DNA of 50,571 bases from an uncultured Acidobacteriota bacterium. Its GTDB lineage: Bacteria; Acidobacteriota; Thermoanaerobaculia; UBA5066. Position 1 is the first letter of the stretch. Each line of letters starts with the position of its first letter. Position numbers and translations under genes: made by a program. Positions 34,455 to 41,197 of this stretch are shown piece after piece. The notes under the pieces were generated by a model. The model saw nothing but the letters and a program-made list of their open reading frames with translations, was not told the origin of the DNA and ran no database searches. The stretch is taken from the NCBI GenBank assembly GCA_903845115.1, contig CAIMWE010000121.1, positions 1 to 50,571 on the forward strand. The letters run 5' to 3'.

Positions 34455-37400
34455 GCGATCCCTCCAGGAACATCGCGAGGGAGGCCCTCCGCCTCAAGAT
34501 GACCCGGCGCCCCATCGGGGCCTCGGGCCGGATCGCCAGGGCCTTTCTCGAGTCGAAGCTGACCCCGCTCCTCGTCGTCTTCTCGCTCCTCGTCGGCGCC
34601 TTCGCCGTCCTGGTGACGCCGCGAGAGGAGGAGCCCCAGATCAAGGTCCCGATGATCGACGTCTTCCTGGCGATGCCGGGTGCGACGGCCGACGAGGCCG
34701 AGCGCCGGCTCATCGGCCCGGTCGAGAAGGCGATCTACCAGATCCCGAACGTCGAGTACGTCTACTCCACCACCCAGCCGTCCGGCGGGATCGTCATCGT
34801 CCGCTTCCTCGTCGGGACCGACCCCGACCAGGCCGTCGTCCGCGTCCGGACGAAGCTCGCCGAGCTCGCGCCGCAGCTTCCGCCCGGCGCGATGCCGCCC
34901 GTCGTCGTCTCCCGTGGCATCGACGACGTCCCGGCGGTCGCCTGGACCCTCTGGTCCAAGGACGCCTCCCCGACCCAGATCCGCCAGGTGGCCGAGGAGC
35001 TGAAGTCCGAGCTGACGCGCCACCCGCGCGTCGCCCAGGTGACGGTCCTCGGCGGGCAGAGGCGGGTCGTCCGGGTCACCTTCGACCGGGACCGGCTCGC
35101 CTCGCACCACGCCTCGCTCCTCCAGGCGTACCAGGCGCTCTCGACGCTGAACTGGCGCCTCCCCGCAGGGACCTTCTCCTCCGGCAACCTGGAGACGCAG
35201 GTCGAGGTCGGCTCCCTCCTCCGTTCGGCCGACGAGGTCGGGAACGTCGCGATCGGCGTTTACGGCGGCCGGCCGGTCTTCCTCCGCGAGGTGGCGACCG
35301 TGGCCGACGGCCCGGAGGAGCCCTCGCAGTACGCCTGGCTGATGGCCGGCGCGGCCGGCGCCGAGAAGGGGCTGCCGGCCGGCACCGACGCTCCCGCGGT
35401 CACGATCGCCGTCTCCAAGAAGCCCGGGACGAACGCGGTCGAGCTGGTCCAGGAGCTGGACCTCCTCGTCGCCCGGCTGAAGGGCCCGGTCGTCCCGTCG
35501 AACGTCACCATGACGAAGACGCGCGACTACGGCAAGACGGCAAACGAGAAGTCGTCGGAGCTGATGTTCCACGTGGGCCTCGCGACGATCTCGGTCGTGC
35601 TGCTGATGGCCTTCGCGCTCGGCCGGCGGGAGGCGCTCGTCGTCCTGGTCGCCGTCCCTACCACCCTGGCGCTGACCCTCGCCTCGTCGTACGTGTTCGG
35701 CTACACGCTGAACCGGGTCACCCTCTTCGCGCTCATCTTCGCGATCGGCATCCTGGTGGACGACGCGATCGTGGTGGTGGAGAACGTCCACCGGCACTAC
35801 GAGCTGGGGTGGGGCCCTCCCCGGCTGACGACCGTCTACGCGGTGGACGAGGTGGGGAACCCGACGATCCTGGCGACCTTCGCCGTCGTCGCCGCCCTCC
35901 TCCCCCTCGCCTTCGTCTCCGGCCTGATGGGCCCCTACATGCGCCCCATCCCGATCAACGCCTCGGCCGCGATGATCTTCTCGCTCTTCATCGCGTTCGT
36001 CGTCTCCCCCTGGCTCACCTTCAAGCTCTTCCGCAAGTACGCGGAGGCTCACATGAAGGAGGGGCACGCCTTCGAAGCGGGCGCCGAAACTCCGCAGGAG
36101 GACCGTCTCCACAGGTTCTACAAGGCCCTCTTCACGCCGCTGCTCGAGTCGAAGCTGAAGCGCTGGGCGCTCCTCGGCTCCGTCGTGGGCCTGCTCCTCC
36201 TCTCCATGGGGCTCGTCTACCTGAAGGTCGTCAAGGTCAAGATGCTCCCCTACGACAACAAGAGCGAGATCCAGGTGGTGCTCGACATGCCGGAGGGGAC
36301 GACCCTCGAGACGACCGCCGCGGCCGCTCGCGACCTGGCCGAGACGGTCCGCCATCTCCCCGAGGTGACCGACGTCGAGATCTACGCCGGGACGTCGGGG
36401 CCGTTCAACTTCAACGGCCTGGTGCGGCACTACTTCCTCCGCTCGGGCCCCCTCGTGGCCGACCTCCAGGTCAACCTCCTCCCGAAGGACGAGCGGAAGC
36501 GGGACAGCCACCCCTTCGCCAGGGACGTCCGGAACCTCATCGCTCCCGTTGCCAAGAAATGGAACGCCAACGTCAAGGTGACCGAGGTGCCCCCGGGACC
36601 CCCGGTCCTCTCGACGATGGTCGCCGAGATCTACGGCCCCTCGCTGGAGAAGCGGGTCGACCTGGCCCGGCAGGTGAGGAAGGTCTTCGAGGAGACTCCC
36701 GGGGTCGTGGACACCGACTGGCTGGTCGGGGCGTTCGGCTCCCCGGCCCCAAAGCTCGAGCTCGCGATCGACGGGGAGAAGGCCGCCCGCTCGGGGATCA
36801 CCTCCGAGATGGTCGTCCGGACGCTCCGGGTCGCCCTCGACGGGGCGGAGGCGGGGCTCCTCCGCGACGACCGGGCGCGCGAGGCGGTCCCCCTCGTCCT
36901 CCGGCTGGACCGGGCCCAGCGCTCCAGCCTGGACGGCCTCCTCGCCACCTCGGTCCACGGGTCCCAGGGGCAGCTGGTCCCGCTCCGGGAGCTGGTGACC
37001 GTGAAGGAGGGGACCCGCGAGCGGTTCATCTACCACAAGAACCTGCAGCCGGTGACCTACGTCCTGGCCGAGATGGCCGGCGTGGCGGAGGCCCCCGTCT
37101 ACGGGATCCTCGACATGGCGAAACGGATCGAGGCGCTGAAGGCGCCCGACGGCTCCCCCCTCGAGGTGATGTCGACCCACCTCCCGACCGACTCCACGCG
37201 CTACGCGATGAAGTGGGACGGCGAGTGGCACATCACCTACGAGGTCTTCCGCGACATGGGGATCGCTTTCGCGGCGGTGATCGTCCTGATCTACTTCCTC
37301 GTCGTCGGCTGGTTCCGGTCCTTCGTGACGCCGCTGATCATCATGGCGCCGATCCCGCTCACGCTGATCGGCATCCTCCCCTCCCACGGCTTCGGCGGCG

Positions 37401-37771
37401 TCTTCTTCACCGCCACCTCGATGATCGGGTTCATCGCGCTGGCCGGGATCATCGTCCGGAACTCCATCCTCCTCGTCGACTTCATCAACCTGGAGCTGGA
37501 GATGGGCGAGCGGCTCGAGGACGCCGTCGTCAAGGCGGGCGCCGTCCGCTTCCGGCCGATCGTCCTGACCGCGGCGGCCCTCGTCGTCGGCGGGCTCGTG
37601 ATCCTCCTCGACCCGATCTTCCAGGGGCTCGCCGTGGCCCTCATCTCGGGCGTCGTCGTGGCCACCGCCCTCACCCTGATCGTCATCCCGCTCATGTACT
37701 TCATGTACCTCAAGACCGTCGGCACCGGCGCCGTCACCGCGGCGGATGCGCCAGAAAGCGAGACCCCATGA
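34451..37771 (+). CDS. RND-family efflux pump, AcrB/HAE-like
   Basis: A 1106-residue inner-membrane proton antiporter with 12 membrane segments in the usual 1+5, 1+5 order and two large periplasmic loops. TM4 contains G-I-L-V-D-D-A-I-V-V-V-E-N with the two aspartates of the proton relay; the second half has G-I-I-V-R-N-S-I-L-L-V-D-F. The double aspartate argues for an HAE-type drug/organic exporter rather than a CusA-type metal pump, which has one. Start is GTG at 34451, overlapping the adaptor stop (GTGA). Substrate is unknown; the ArsR and thiol-rich partners hint at an electrophile, metalloid or sulfur species. Confidence 0.94.
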   Translation: MSDPSRNIAREALRLKMTRRPIGASGRIARAFLESKLTPLLVVFSLLVGAFAVLVTPREEEPQIKVPMIDVFLAMPGATADEAERRLIGPVEKAIYQIPNVEYVYSTTQPSGGIVIVRFLVGTDPDQAVVRVRTKLAELAPQLPPGAMPPVVVSRGIDDVPAVAWTLWSKDASPTQIRQVAEELKSELTRHPRVAQVTVLGGQRRVVRVTFDRDRLASHHASLLQAYQALSTLNWRLPAGTFSSGNLETQVEVGSLLRSADEVGNVAIGVYGGRPVFLREVATVADGPEEPSQYAWLMAGAAGAEKGLPAGTDAPAVTIAVSKKPGTNAVELVQELDLLVARLKGPVVPSNVTMTKTRDYGKTANEKSSELMFHVGLATISVVLLMAFALGRREALVVLVAVPTTLALTLASSYVFGYTLNRVTLFALIFAIGILVDDAIVVVENVHRHYELGWGPPRLTTVYAVDEVGNPTILATFAVVAALLPLAFVSGLMGPYMRPIPINASAAMIFSLFIAFVVSPWLTFKLFRKYAEAHMKEGHAFEAGAETPQEDRLHRFYKALFTPLLESKLKRWALLGSVVGLLLLSMGLVYLKVVKVKMLPYDNKSEIQVVLDMPEGTTLETTAAAARDLAETVRHLPEVTDVEIYAGTSGPFNFNGLVRHYFLRSGPLVADLQVNLLPKDERKRDSHPFARDVRNLIAPVAKKWNANVKVTEVPPGPPVLSTMVAEIYGPSLEKRVDLARQVRKVFEETPGVVDTDWLVGAFGSPAPKLELAIDGEKAARSGITSEMVVRTLRVALDGAEAGLLRDDRAREAVPLVLRLDRAQRSSLDGLLATSVHGSQGQLVPLRELVTVKEGTRERFIYHKNLQPVTYVLAEMAGVAEAPVYGILDMAKRIEALKAPDGSPLEVMSTHLPTDSTRYAMKWDGEWHITYEVFRDMGIAFAAVIVLIYFLVVGWFRSFVTPLIIMAPIPLTLIGILPSHGFGGVFFTATSMIGFIALAGIIVRNSILLVDFINLELEMGERLEDAVVKAGAVRFRPIVLTAAALVVGGLVILLDPIFQGLAVALISGVVVATALTLIVIPLMYFMYLKTVGTGAVTAADAPESETP

Positions 37772-37959
37772 CCGTCAACGACACGCTCCGCGCCATCGCG
37801 GGATTCTTCGTCCTCGTCTCCGTCGCGCTCGGCTATTTCGTCCACCCCGGCTTCTTCCTCTTCACCGCCTTCGTCGGGGCGAACCTCCTGCAGTCGGGCT
37901 TCAGCAAGACGTGCCCGATGATGCTGATCCTCCGCAAGGCGGGCGTCCGGGAAGGGTGA
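37768..37959 (+). CDS. DUF2892 small membrane protein
   Basis: A 63-residue protein with two membrane helices (about 8-25 and 28-45) and the short tail S-K-T-C-P-M-M-L-I-L-R-K-A-G-V, the DUF2892 signature also found at the end of YgaP rhodaneses. The single cysteine is at the membrane boundary. The ATG overlaps the RND stop (ATGA). It is probably an accessory of the pump; the S-K-T-C-P cysteine may handle thiols or sulfane sulfur, which is inference. Confidence 0.85.
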   Translation: MTVNDTLRAIAGFFVLVSVALGYFVHPGFFLFTAFVGANLLQSGFSKTCPMMLILRKAGVREG

Positions 37960-37987
37960 GAGGCGGCCGCACGAAGGAGGAGATGAC

Positions 37988-38272
37988 GTGAAGCTGCTGA
38001 TGCTCATCGTCGACGGCGACAAGAAGGAGGAGGTCGAGGTCCTCCTCGGCCGCGCCGGCGTGACCGGCTACACCGAAATCCCCGGCGCCGTCGGGCGGGG
38101 CGCCACGGGCTTGAAGCTCGGCTCGGGCGCGTTCCCGAGGACCTCGGCCGTCATCTTCACGATCGTCGACGACGAGGCGCTGGCGGAGCTGACCCGCCAG
38201 GTGAAGGCCTTCTGCGCCGACTGCGGGGAGCGGCTGAAGATCGTCGTCTGGGGGGTCCAGGAGGTCCTGTGA
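37988..38272 (+). CDS. PII-like transporter-associated protein (PG0541 family)
   Basis: A 94-residue protein with the beta-alpha-beta-beta-alpha-beta pattern of small PII-like proteins: M-K-L-L-M-L-I-V-D-G-D, G-V-T-G-Y-T-E-I, V-I-F-T-I-V-D-D and K-I-V-V-W-G-V-Q-E-V-L. A C-A-D-C pair lies near residue 77. It resembles the PG0541 family that often sits beside RND pumps and may gate them in response to a nucleotide or ligand. Start is GTG at 37988 behind a strong AGGAGGAG. The stop overlaps a GTG of the arsR frame. Confidence 0.8.
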   Translation: MKLLMLIVDGDKKEEVEVLLGRAGVTGYTEIPGAVGRGATGLKLGSGAFPRTSAVIFTIVDDEALAELTRQVKAFCADCGERLKIVVWGVQEVL

Positions 38273-38278
38273 GAACGG

Positions 38279-38322
38279 TTGACAGCACCCCCGTCGAGAG
38301 CATATGGTTAATGAGTTATATG
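38279..38322 (+). promoter_or_regulatory. arsR promoter with CATAT/ATATG operator
   Basis: TTGACA at 38279-38284 and TATGGT at 38303-38308, 18-bp spacing. CATAT (38301-38305) and ATATG (38318-38322) form an inverted repeat with a 12-bp spacer around GGTTAATGAGTT, a span expected for a dimeric ArsR repressor. CATATGGTTA matches CATATAGTTA of the tolC promoter. Start of transcription near 38315 would again leave little or no leader before an ATG at 38320. Confidence 0.65.
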
Positions 38323-38724
38323 AAAGTCCGCACCGCGGCGGCCCCGAAGGAGATGCTCCTCGACGAGATCGCCGAGTGGCTGAAGGCGATGGCCGACCCG
38401 ACCCGCCTCAGGATCCTGCACTCGATGCAGAACGGCGAGAAGTGCGTGACCGACCTCCTGGAGGGAATGGAATGCAGCCAGGCGAACGTCTCGAAGCACC
38501 TGGCGATCCTCCGGAAGGGCGGCCTGGTCGACTGCCGGCGCGAGGGGTCGAGCGTCTACTACCGGATCGCCGACCCGGCTGTCTACGAGATCTGTGGCAC
38601 CGTCTGCGACTCGCTCCAGCGGGACCTGGCCGACCGGCAGGAGGGCCTGGCCCGCGGCCGGGCGGAGTTCCAGAACAAGCTCCAGGCGAAGGGCCAGGCC
38701 AGCGGACGCGGAAGGGCCCGATGA
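38311..38724 (+). CDS. ArsR-family transcriptional regulator
   Basis: About 137 residues with the winged-helix core A-M-A-D-P-T-R-L-R-I-L-H-S-M-Q, C-V-T-D-L-L, E-C-S-Q-A-N-V-S-K-H-L-A-I-L-R-K and R-E-G-S-S-V-Y-Y-R-I, standard for ArsR/SmtB. Cysteines lie in K-C-V-T-D-L, M-E-C-S-Q and V-D-C-R, plus one in E-I-C-G-T-V-C, so a thiol/redox or metalloid signal is plausible. The frame is open from a GTG at 38269 that overlaps the PII-like gene, but the promoter lies inside that extension; ATG 38311 or 38320 is likelier. Probable repressor of its own and the tolC promoter. Confidence 0.88.
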   Translation: MSYMKVRTAAAPKEMLLDEIAEWLKAMADPTRLRILHSMQNGEKCVTDLLEGMECSQANVSKHLAILRKGGLVDCRREGSSVYYRIADPAVYEICGTVCDSLQRDLADRQEGLARGRAEFQNKLQAKGQASGRGRAR

Positions 38725-38930
38725 GCCCGGACCTCCTCTGGTTCGGGGCTTTCCTGATCGGCTGGATCTTCCTCCAGCAGGTAATCCTGCCCCGTCTCGG
38801 CGTCCCCACGTGAGGGTCGCCCGGTCCCGCCGGCGGCGGGGCCTCGTGCTCGGTCAAGAAGTCCCCGGCCGCGGCGACTGAAGCTCCCGCGGCCCCTGCC
38901 CCCGTCCCCCCGACCCACCGCAAGGACTGA
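38721..38930 (+). CDS. Candidate small membrane selenoprotein (TGA at codon 31 read as Sec)
   Basis: Read conventionally this is a 30-residue membrane peptide ending at TGA 38811-38813. Read through, it is 69 residues: one membrane helix (L-L-W-F-G-A-F-L-I-G-W-I-F-L-Q-Q-V-I-L), L-P-R-L-G-V-P-T-U, then a soluble tail with A-S-C-S-V-K-K and an alanine/proline-rich end, stopping 5 bp before the fmdB ATG. The TGA is followed by a 9-bp hairpin with GGC loop at the correct SECIS distance, matched in selD. Its ATG overlaps the arsR stop (ATGA). The tail has normal codon use for this genome. I infer a thiol/selenol redox partner anchored in the membrane. No relative can be confirmed without a search. 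Confidence 0.72.
38811..38843 (+). promoter_or_regulatory. Candidate bacterial SECIS element of the small selenoprotein
   Basis: After TGA (38811-38813) and 9 nt, GGTCCCGCC (38823-38831) pairs with GGCGGGGCC (38835-38843) over 9 bp with one T-G wobble; the apical loop is GGC, beginning 19 nt after the TGA. Known bacterial SECIS hairpins have a G early in a small apical loop about 16-37 nt after the UGA. The E. coli fdhF loop GG falls at the same distance. Confidence 0.65.
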
Positions 38931-38935
38931 ACGCC

Positions 38936-39151
38936 ATGCCCATGTACGAATTCCGCTGCCGCGAATGCGGCGCCCGCTTCGAGGAGCTCCGGGGCCTGAA
39001 CGAGCCCGATGCGGGCGTCGAGTGTCCCAAGTGCGGCGGAGGCCGCGTCGAGCGACTCCTCTCGTCCTTCGCGACTTCGGCGACCTCGGCCGCTTCGAGC
39101 CCGTCCGGGAGCTCCTCGGGCGGATCGTGCGGCCCTCGCGGTTTCTCCTGA
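38936..39151 (+). CDS. FmdB-family zinc-ribbon protein
   Basis: A 71-residue protein starting M-P-M-Y-E-F-R-C-R-E-C-G-A-R-F-E with a second C-P-K-C-G pair, the FmdB/CxxC regulatory zinc ribbon, then a serine/glycine-rich tail ending C-G-P-R-G-F-S. AAGGA lies 9 nt before the ATG. Its terminal TGA is followed two codons later by TAG and has no SECIS-like hairpin, so it is a true stop. Function in the efflux cluster is unknown; FmdB ribbons were first linked to formamidase regulation. Confidence 0.85.
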   Translation: MPMYEFRCRECGARFEELRGLNEPDAGVECPKCGGGRVERLLSSFATSATSAASSPSGSSSGGSCGPRGFS

Positions 39152-39174
39152 GCCTCGTAGCCGAGGAATTGCTG

Positions 39175-39227
39175 CCGCCGGTCGTCCGGCGGGAGCAGAC
39201 CTCAGCAACGGGGCCCGGCGGGCCCCG
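39175..39227 (+). repeat. Two hairpins between fmdB and the DUF302 gene
   Basis: CCGCCGG-TCGT-CCGGCGG (39175-39192) and CGGGGCCC-GGC-GGGCCCCG (39209-39227) are perfect stems of 7 and 8 bp. Neither is followed by a T-run. They may attenuate or protect the mRNA before the DUF302 gene. The second has a GGC triloop like the two SECIS candidates but no TGA lies at the required distance upstream. Confidence 0.5.
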
Positions 39228-39251
39228 CATCGACCCCAAGGAGCATAGAAC

Positions 39252-39656
39252 GTGAAGCACACATCGGTCGCCATCGAGGGAGTCTCTCCTCTTCCCTATG
39301 CCGAGACCGTCGCGAGGGCGAAGCAGGCCCTCGCCGCCGAGGGCTTCGGCGTCCTGACCGAGATCGACTTCGCCGCGAAGATGAAGGAGAAGCTCGGCGC
39401 CGACCTTCCCCCGTACGTGATCCTCGGCGCCTGCCATCCCCCCTCGGCTCTGAAGGCGTTCCTGGCCGTCCCGGAGGTGGGGGTGCTCCTCCCCTGTAAC
39501 GTCTGCGTGTCGGTGGAGGGGGGCGAGACGGTCGTCCGGGCGATGGACCCGTCCCCGGTCATGGGCCTCATCGGCAACCCTGATCTCGCCCCGGTCGGCG
39601 CCGAGGTCCGCGCCGCCCTGACCCGCGTGATCGAGGCTTGCGAGAAAGGGGCCTGA
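39252..39656 (+). CDS. DUF302 domain protein
   Basis: A 134-residue soluble protein of the DUF302 family: F-G-V-L-T-E-I-D-F-A-A-K-M-K-E-K-L-G, Y-V-I-L-G-A-C-H-P-P-S-A-L-K-A and L-L-P-C-N-V-C-V-S-V. DUF302 proteins bind small ligands, and members often adjoin redox or sulfur genes. The C-N-V-C pair and the cysteine in G-A-C-H-P fit the thiol theme of this cluster. Start is GTG at 39252 with AAGGAG 8 nt upstream. It is the last gene of the efflux run. Confidence 0.85.
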   Translation: MKHTSVAIEGVSPLPYAETVARAKQALAAEGFGVLTEIDFAAKMKEKLGADLPPYVILGACHPPSALKAFLAVPEVGVLLPCNVCVSVEGGETVVRAMDPSPVMGLIGNPDLAPVGAEVRAALTRVIEACEKGA

Positions 39657-39680
39657 CCCGGCCAGTTCGGCCCCTATAAT
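39653..39680 (+). promoter_or_regulatory. glcDEF promoter
   Basis: CTGACC (39653-39658), a 16-bp spacer and a perfect TATAAT (39675-39680), beginning inside the DUF302 stop. Transcription would begin near 39687, about 59 nt before the glcD start. This separates the glycolate genes from the efflux cluster. Confidence 0.6.
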
Positions 39681-39745
39681 CGCGACCGATTCGCAGGAAC
39701 GATCGGGAGGGGTTCGCCCCGCCCGGACACGGGGAGGGAGGCCGG

Positions 39746-41197
39746 ATGGACCCGTCGCCAGGGGTAGACAAGGACCTCGCCGCCCGGTTCGCCGCGATCG
39801 TCGGCGAGCGCCACTGCCTCTCCGGGCTCGCGCAACGGATGACGTACGAGAGCGACGGGCTGATGAGCCTCCGGGAGCTCCCCGATCTCGTCGTTCTCCC
39901 CGCCTCGACCGACGAGGTGGTCCGGGTCGTCCGGCTCGCCCGCGAGGCGGGGATGCCGGTCGTGGGTCGAGGCGCCGGGAGCGGCCTCTCGGGCGGCTCG
40001 CTCCCCGTCCCCGGCTGCGTCGTCGTCGGGATGGCGCGGATGAAACGGATCCTGGAGGTCGACCTCGAGAACGCCCTCGTCCGCGTGGAGCCGGGCGTCA
40101 CGAACCTCGAGATCTCGAGACGGCTCGCCCCGGCCGGCTACTACTACGCCCCTGACCCGTCGTCGCAGAGCGTCTGCACCATCGGCGGGAACGTCTCCGA
40201 GAACTCCGGCGGGGCGCACTGCCTGAAGTACGGCTTCACCGCCCACCACGTCCTCGGCGTCCGTCTCGTCCGGTTCGACGGCAGCGCCGTCGACGTGGGC
40301 GGGCCGGCCCTGGACGCCCCCGGCTACGACCTCCTCGGGCTGATCGTGGGGAGCGAGGGGATGCTCGGGATCGTCACCGAGGTCGTCCTGAAGGTCCTCC
40401 GGAAGCCCGAGGCGACGCGGACCTTCTTCGCGACCTTCCCCTCCACCGACGAGGCGGGGGCCGCCGTCTCCGCCATCATCGCCTCCGGGGTCGTCCCGGC
40501 CGCCATCGAGATGATGGACCGCCTCGCCATCGAGGCCGCCAAGAAGGCGACCGGCGTCGACTGGCCCGACGTCGGCGCGGCGCTCCTGATGGACGTCGAC
40601 GGCCCCGTGGCCGAGGCCGAGCACACGTCGCGGAACGCCATCGGCCTCGCGACGGCGGCGGGCGCGCTGGAGGTCCGCGTCCCGCACGACGAGGCCGAGA
40701 GGCAGCTGATGTGGAAGGGGCGCAAGAGCGCTTTCGCCGCCGTCGGCCGGATCAGCCCGAACTACGTCGTCCAGGACGGAGTGATCCCCCGCTCCGAGAT
40801 CGCGCGGGTCCTCCGGGAGATCGACCGTCTCACGCGGGAGGCCGGGCTGCGCGTCGCGAACGTGTTCCACGCCGGGGACGGGAACCTCCACCCGCTCGTC
40901 CTCTACGACGCCAGGATCCCCGGCCAGGAGAAACGGGCCGAGGAGCTGTCGGGCGAGATCCTGAGGATGTGCGTCCGGTTCGGCGGCTCGATCACCGGCG
41001 AGCACGGCGTCGGCGCCGAGAAGAGCGCCTACATGAACGACATGTTCTCGCCCGGGGACCTCGAGACCATGGATGTCGTCCGCTCGGCGTTCGACCCGGA
41101 GCGCCGCTTCAACCCCGGCAAAGTCATCCCGAAGCCGCGGATGTGCGGCGAGGCCTCCGGTCGCCTCTCCGGCGATGCCCGGGAGCCCGCGCCGTGA
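39746..41197 (+). CDS. glcD: Glycolate/lactate oxidase FAD subunit, GlcD-like
   Basis: A 483-residue FAD-linked oxidase of the vanillyl-alcohol oxidase fold. The FAD loop G-R-G-A-G-S-G-L-S-G-G is at about residues 73-83, with N-V-S-E-N-S-G-G-A-H-C-L-K-Y-G, and the C-terminal part carries H-A-G-D-G-N-L-H-P and G-S-I-T-G-E-H-G-V-G. It oxidises a 2-hydroxyacid such as glycolate or D-lactate. Start ATG at 39746 after AGGGAGGCCGG. Overlaps glcE by GTGA. Confidence 0.93.
   Translation: MDPSPGVDKDLAARFAAIVGERHCLSGLAQRMTYESDGLMSLRELPDLVVLPASTDEVVRVVRLAREAGMPVVGRGAGSGLSGGSLPVPGCVVVGMARMKRILEVDLENALVRVEPGVTNLEISRRLAPAGYYYAPDPSSQSVCTIGGNVSENSGGAHCLKYGFTAHHVLGVRLVRFDGSAVDVGGPALDAPGYDLLGLIVGSEGMLGIVTEVVLKVLRKPEATRTFFATFPSTDEAGAAVSAIIASGVVPAAIEMMDRLAIEAAKKATGVDWPDVGAALLMDVDGPVAEAEHTSRNAIGLATAAGALEVRVPHDEAERQLMWKGRKSAFAAVGRISPNYVVQDGVIPRSEIARVLREIDRLTREAGLRVANVFHAGDGNLHPLVLYDARIPGQEKRAEELSGEILRMCVRFGGSITGEHGVGAEKSAYMNDMFSPGDLETMDVVRSAFDPERRFNPGKVIPKPRMCGEASGRLSGDAREPAP

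Noticed and set aside
39149-39160. The TGA of the FmdB gene as another selenocysteine codon
   Set aside because: Only two codons follow before TAG, and the hairpins downstream are at the wrong distance; the protein end is typical for the family.
39209-39227. Hairpin with GGC triloop as a third SECIS element
   Set aside because: No TGA lies 15-20 nt upstream in any gene frame. It shows that such hairpins also occur by chance in this GC-rich DNA.
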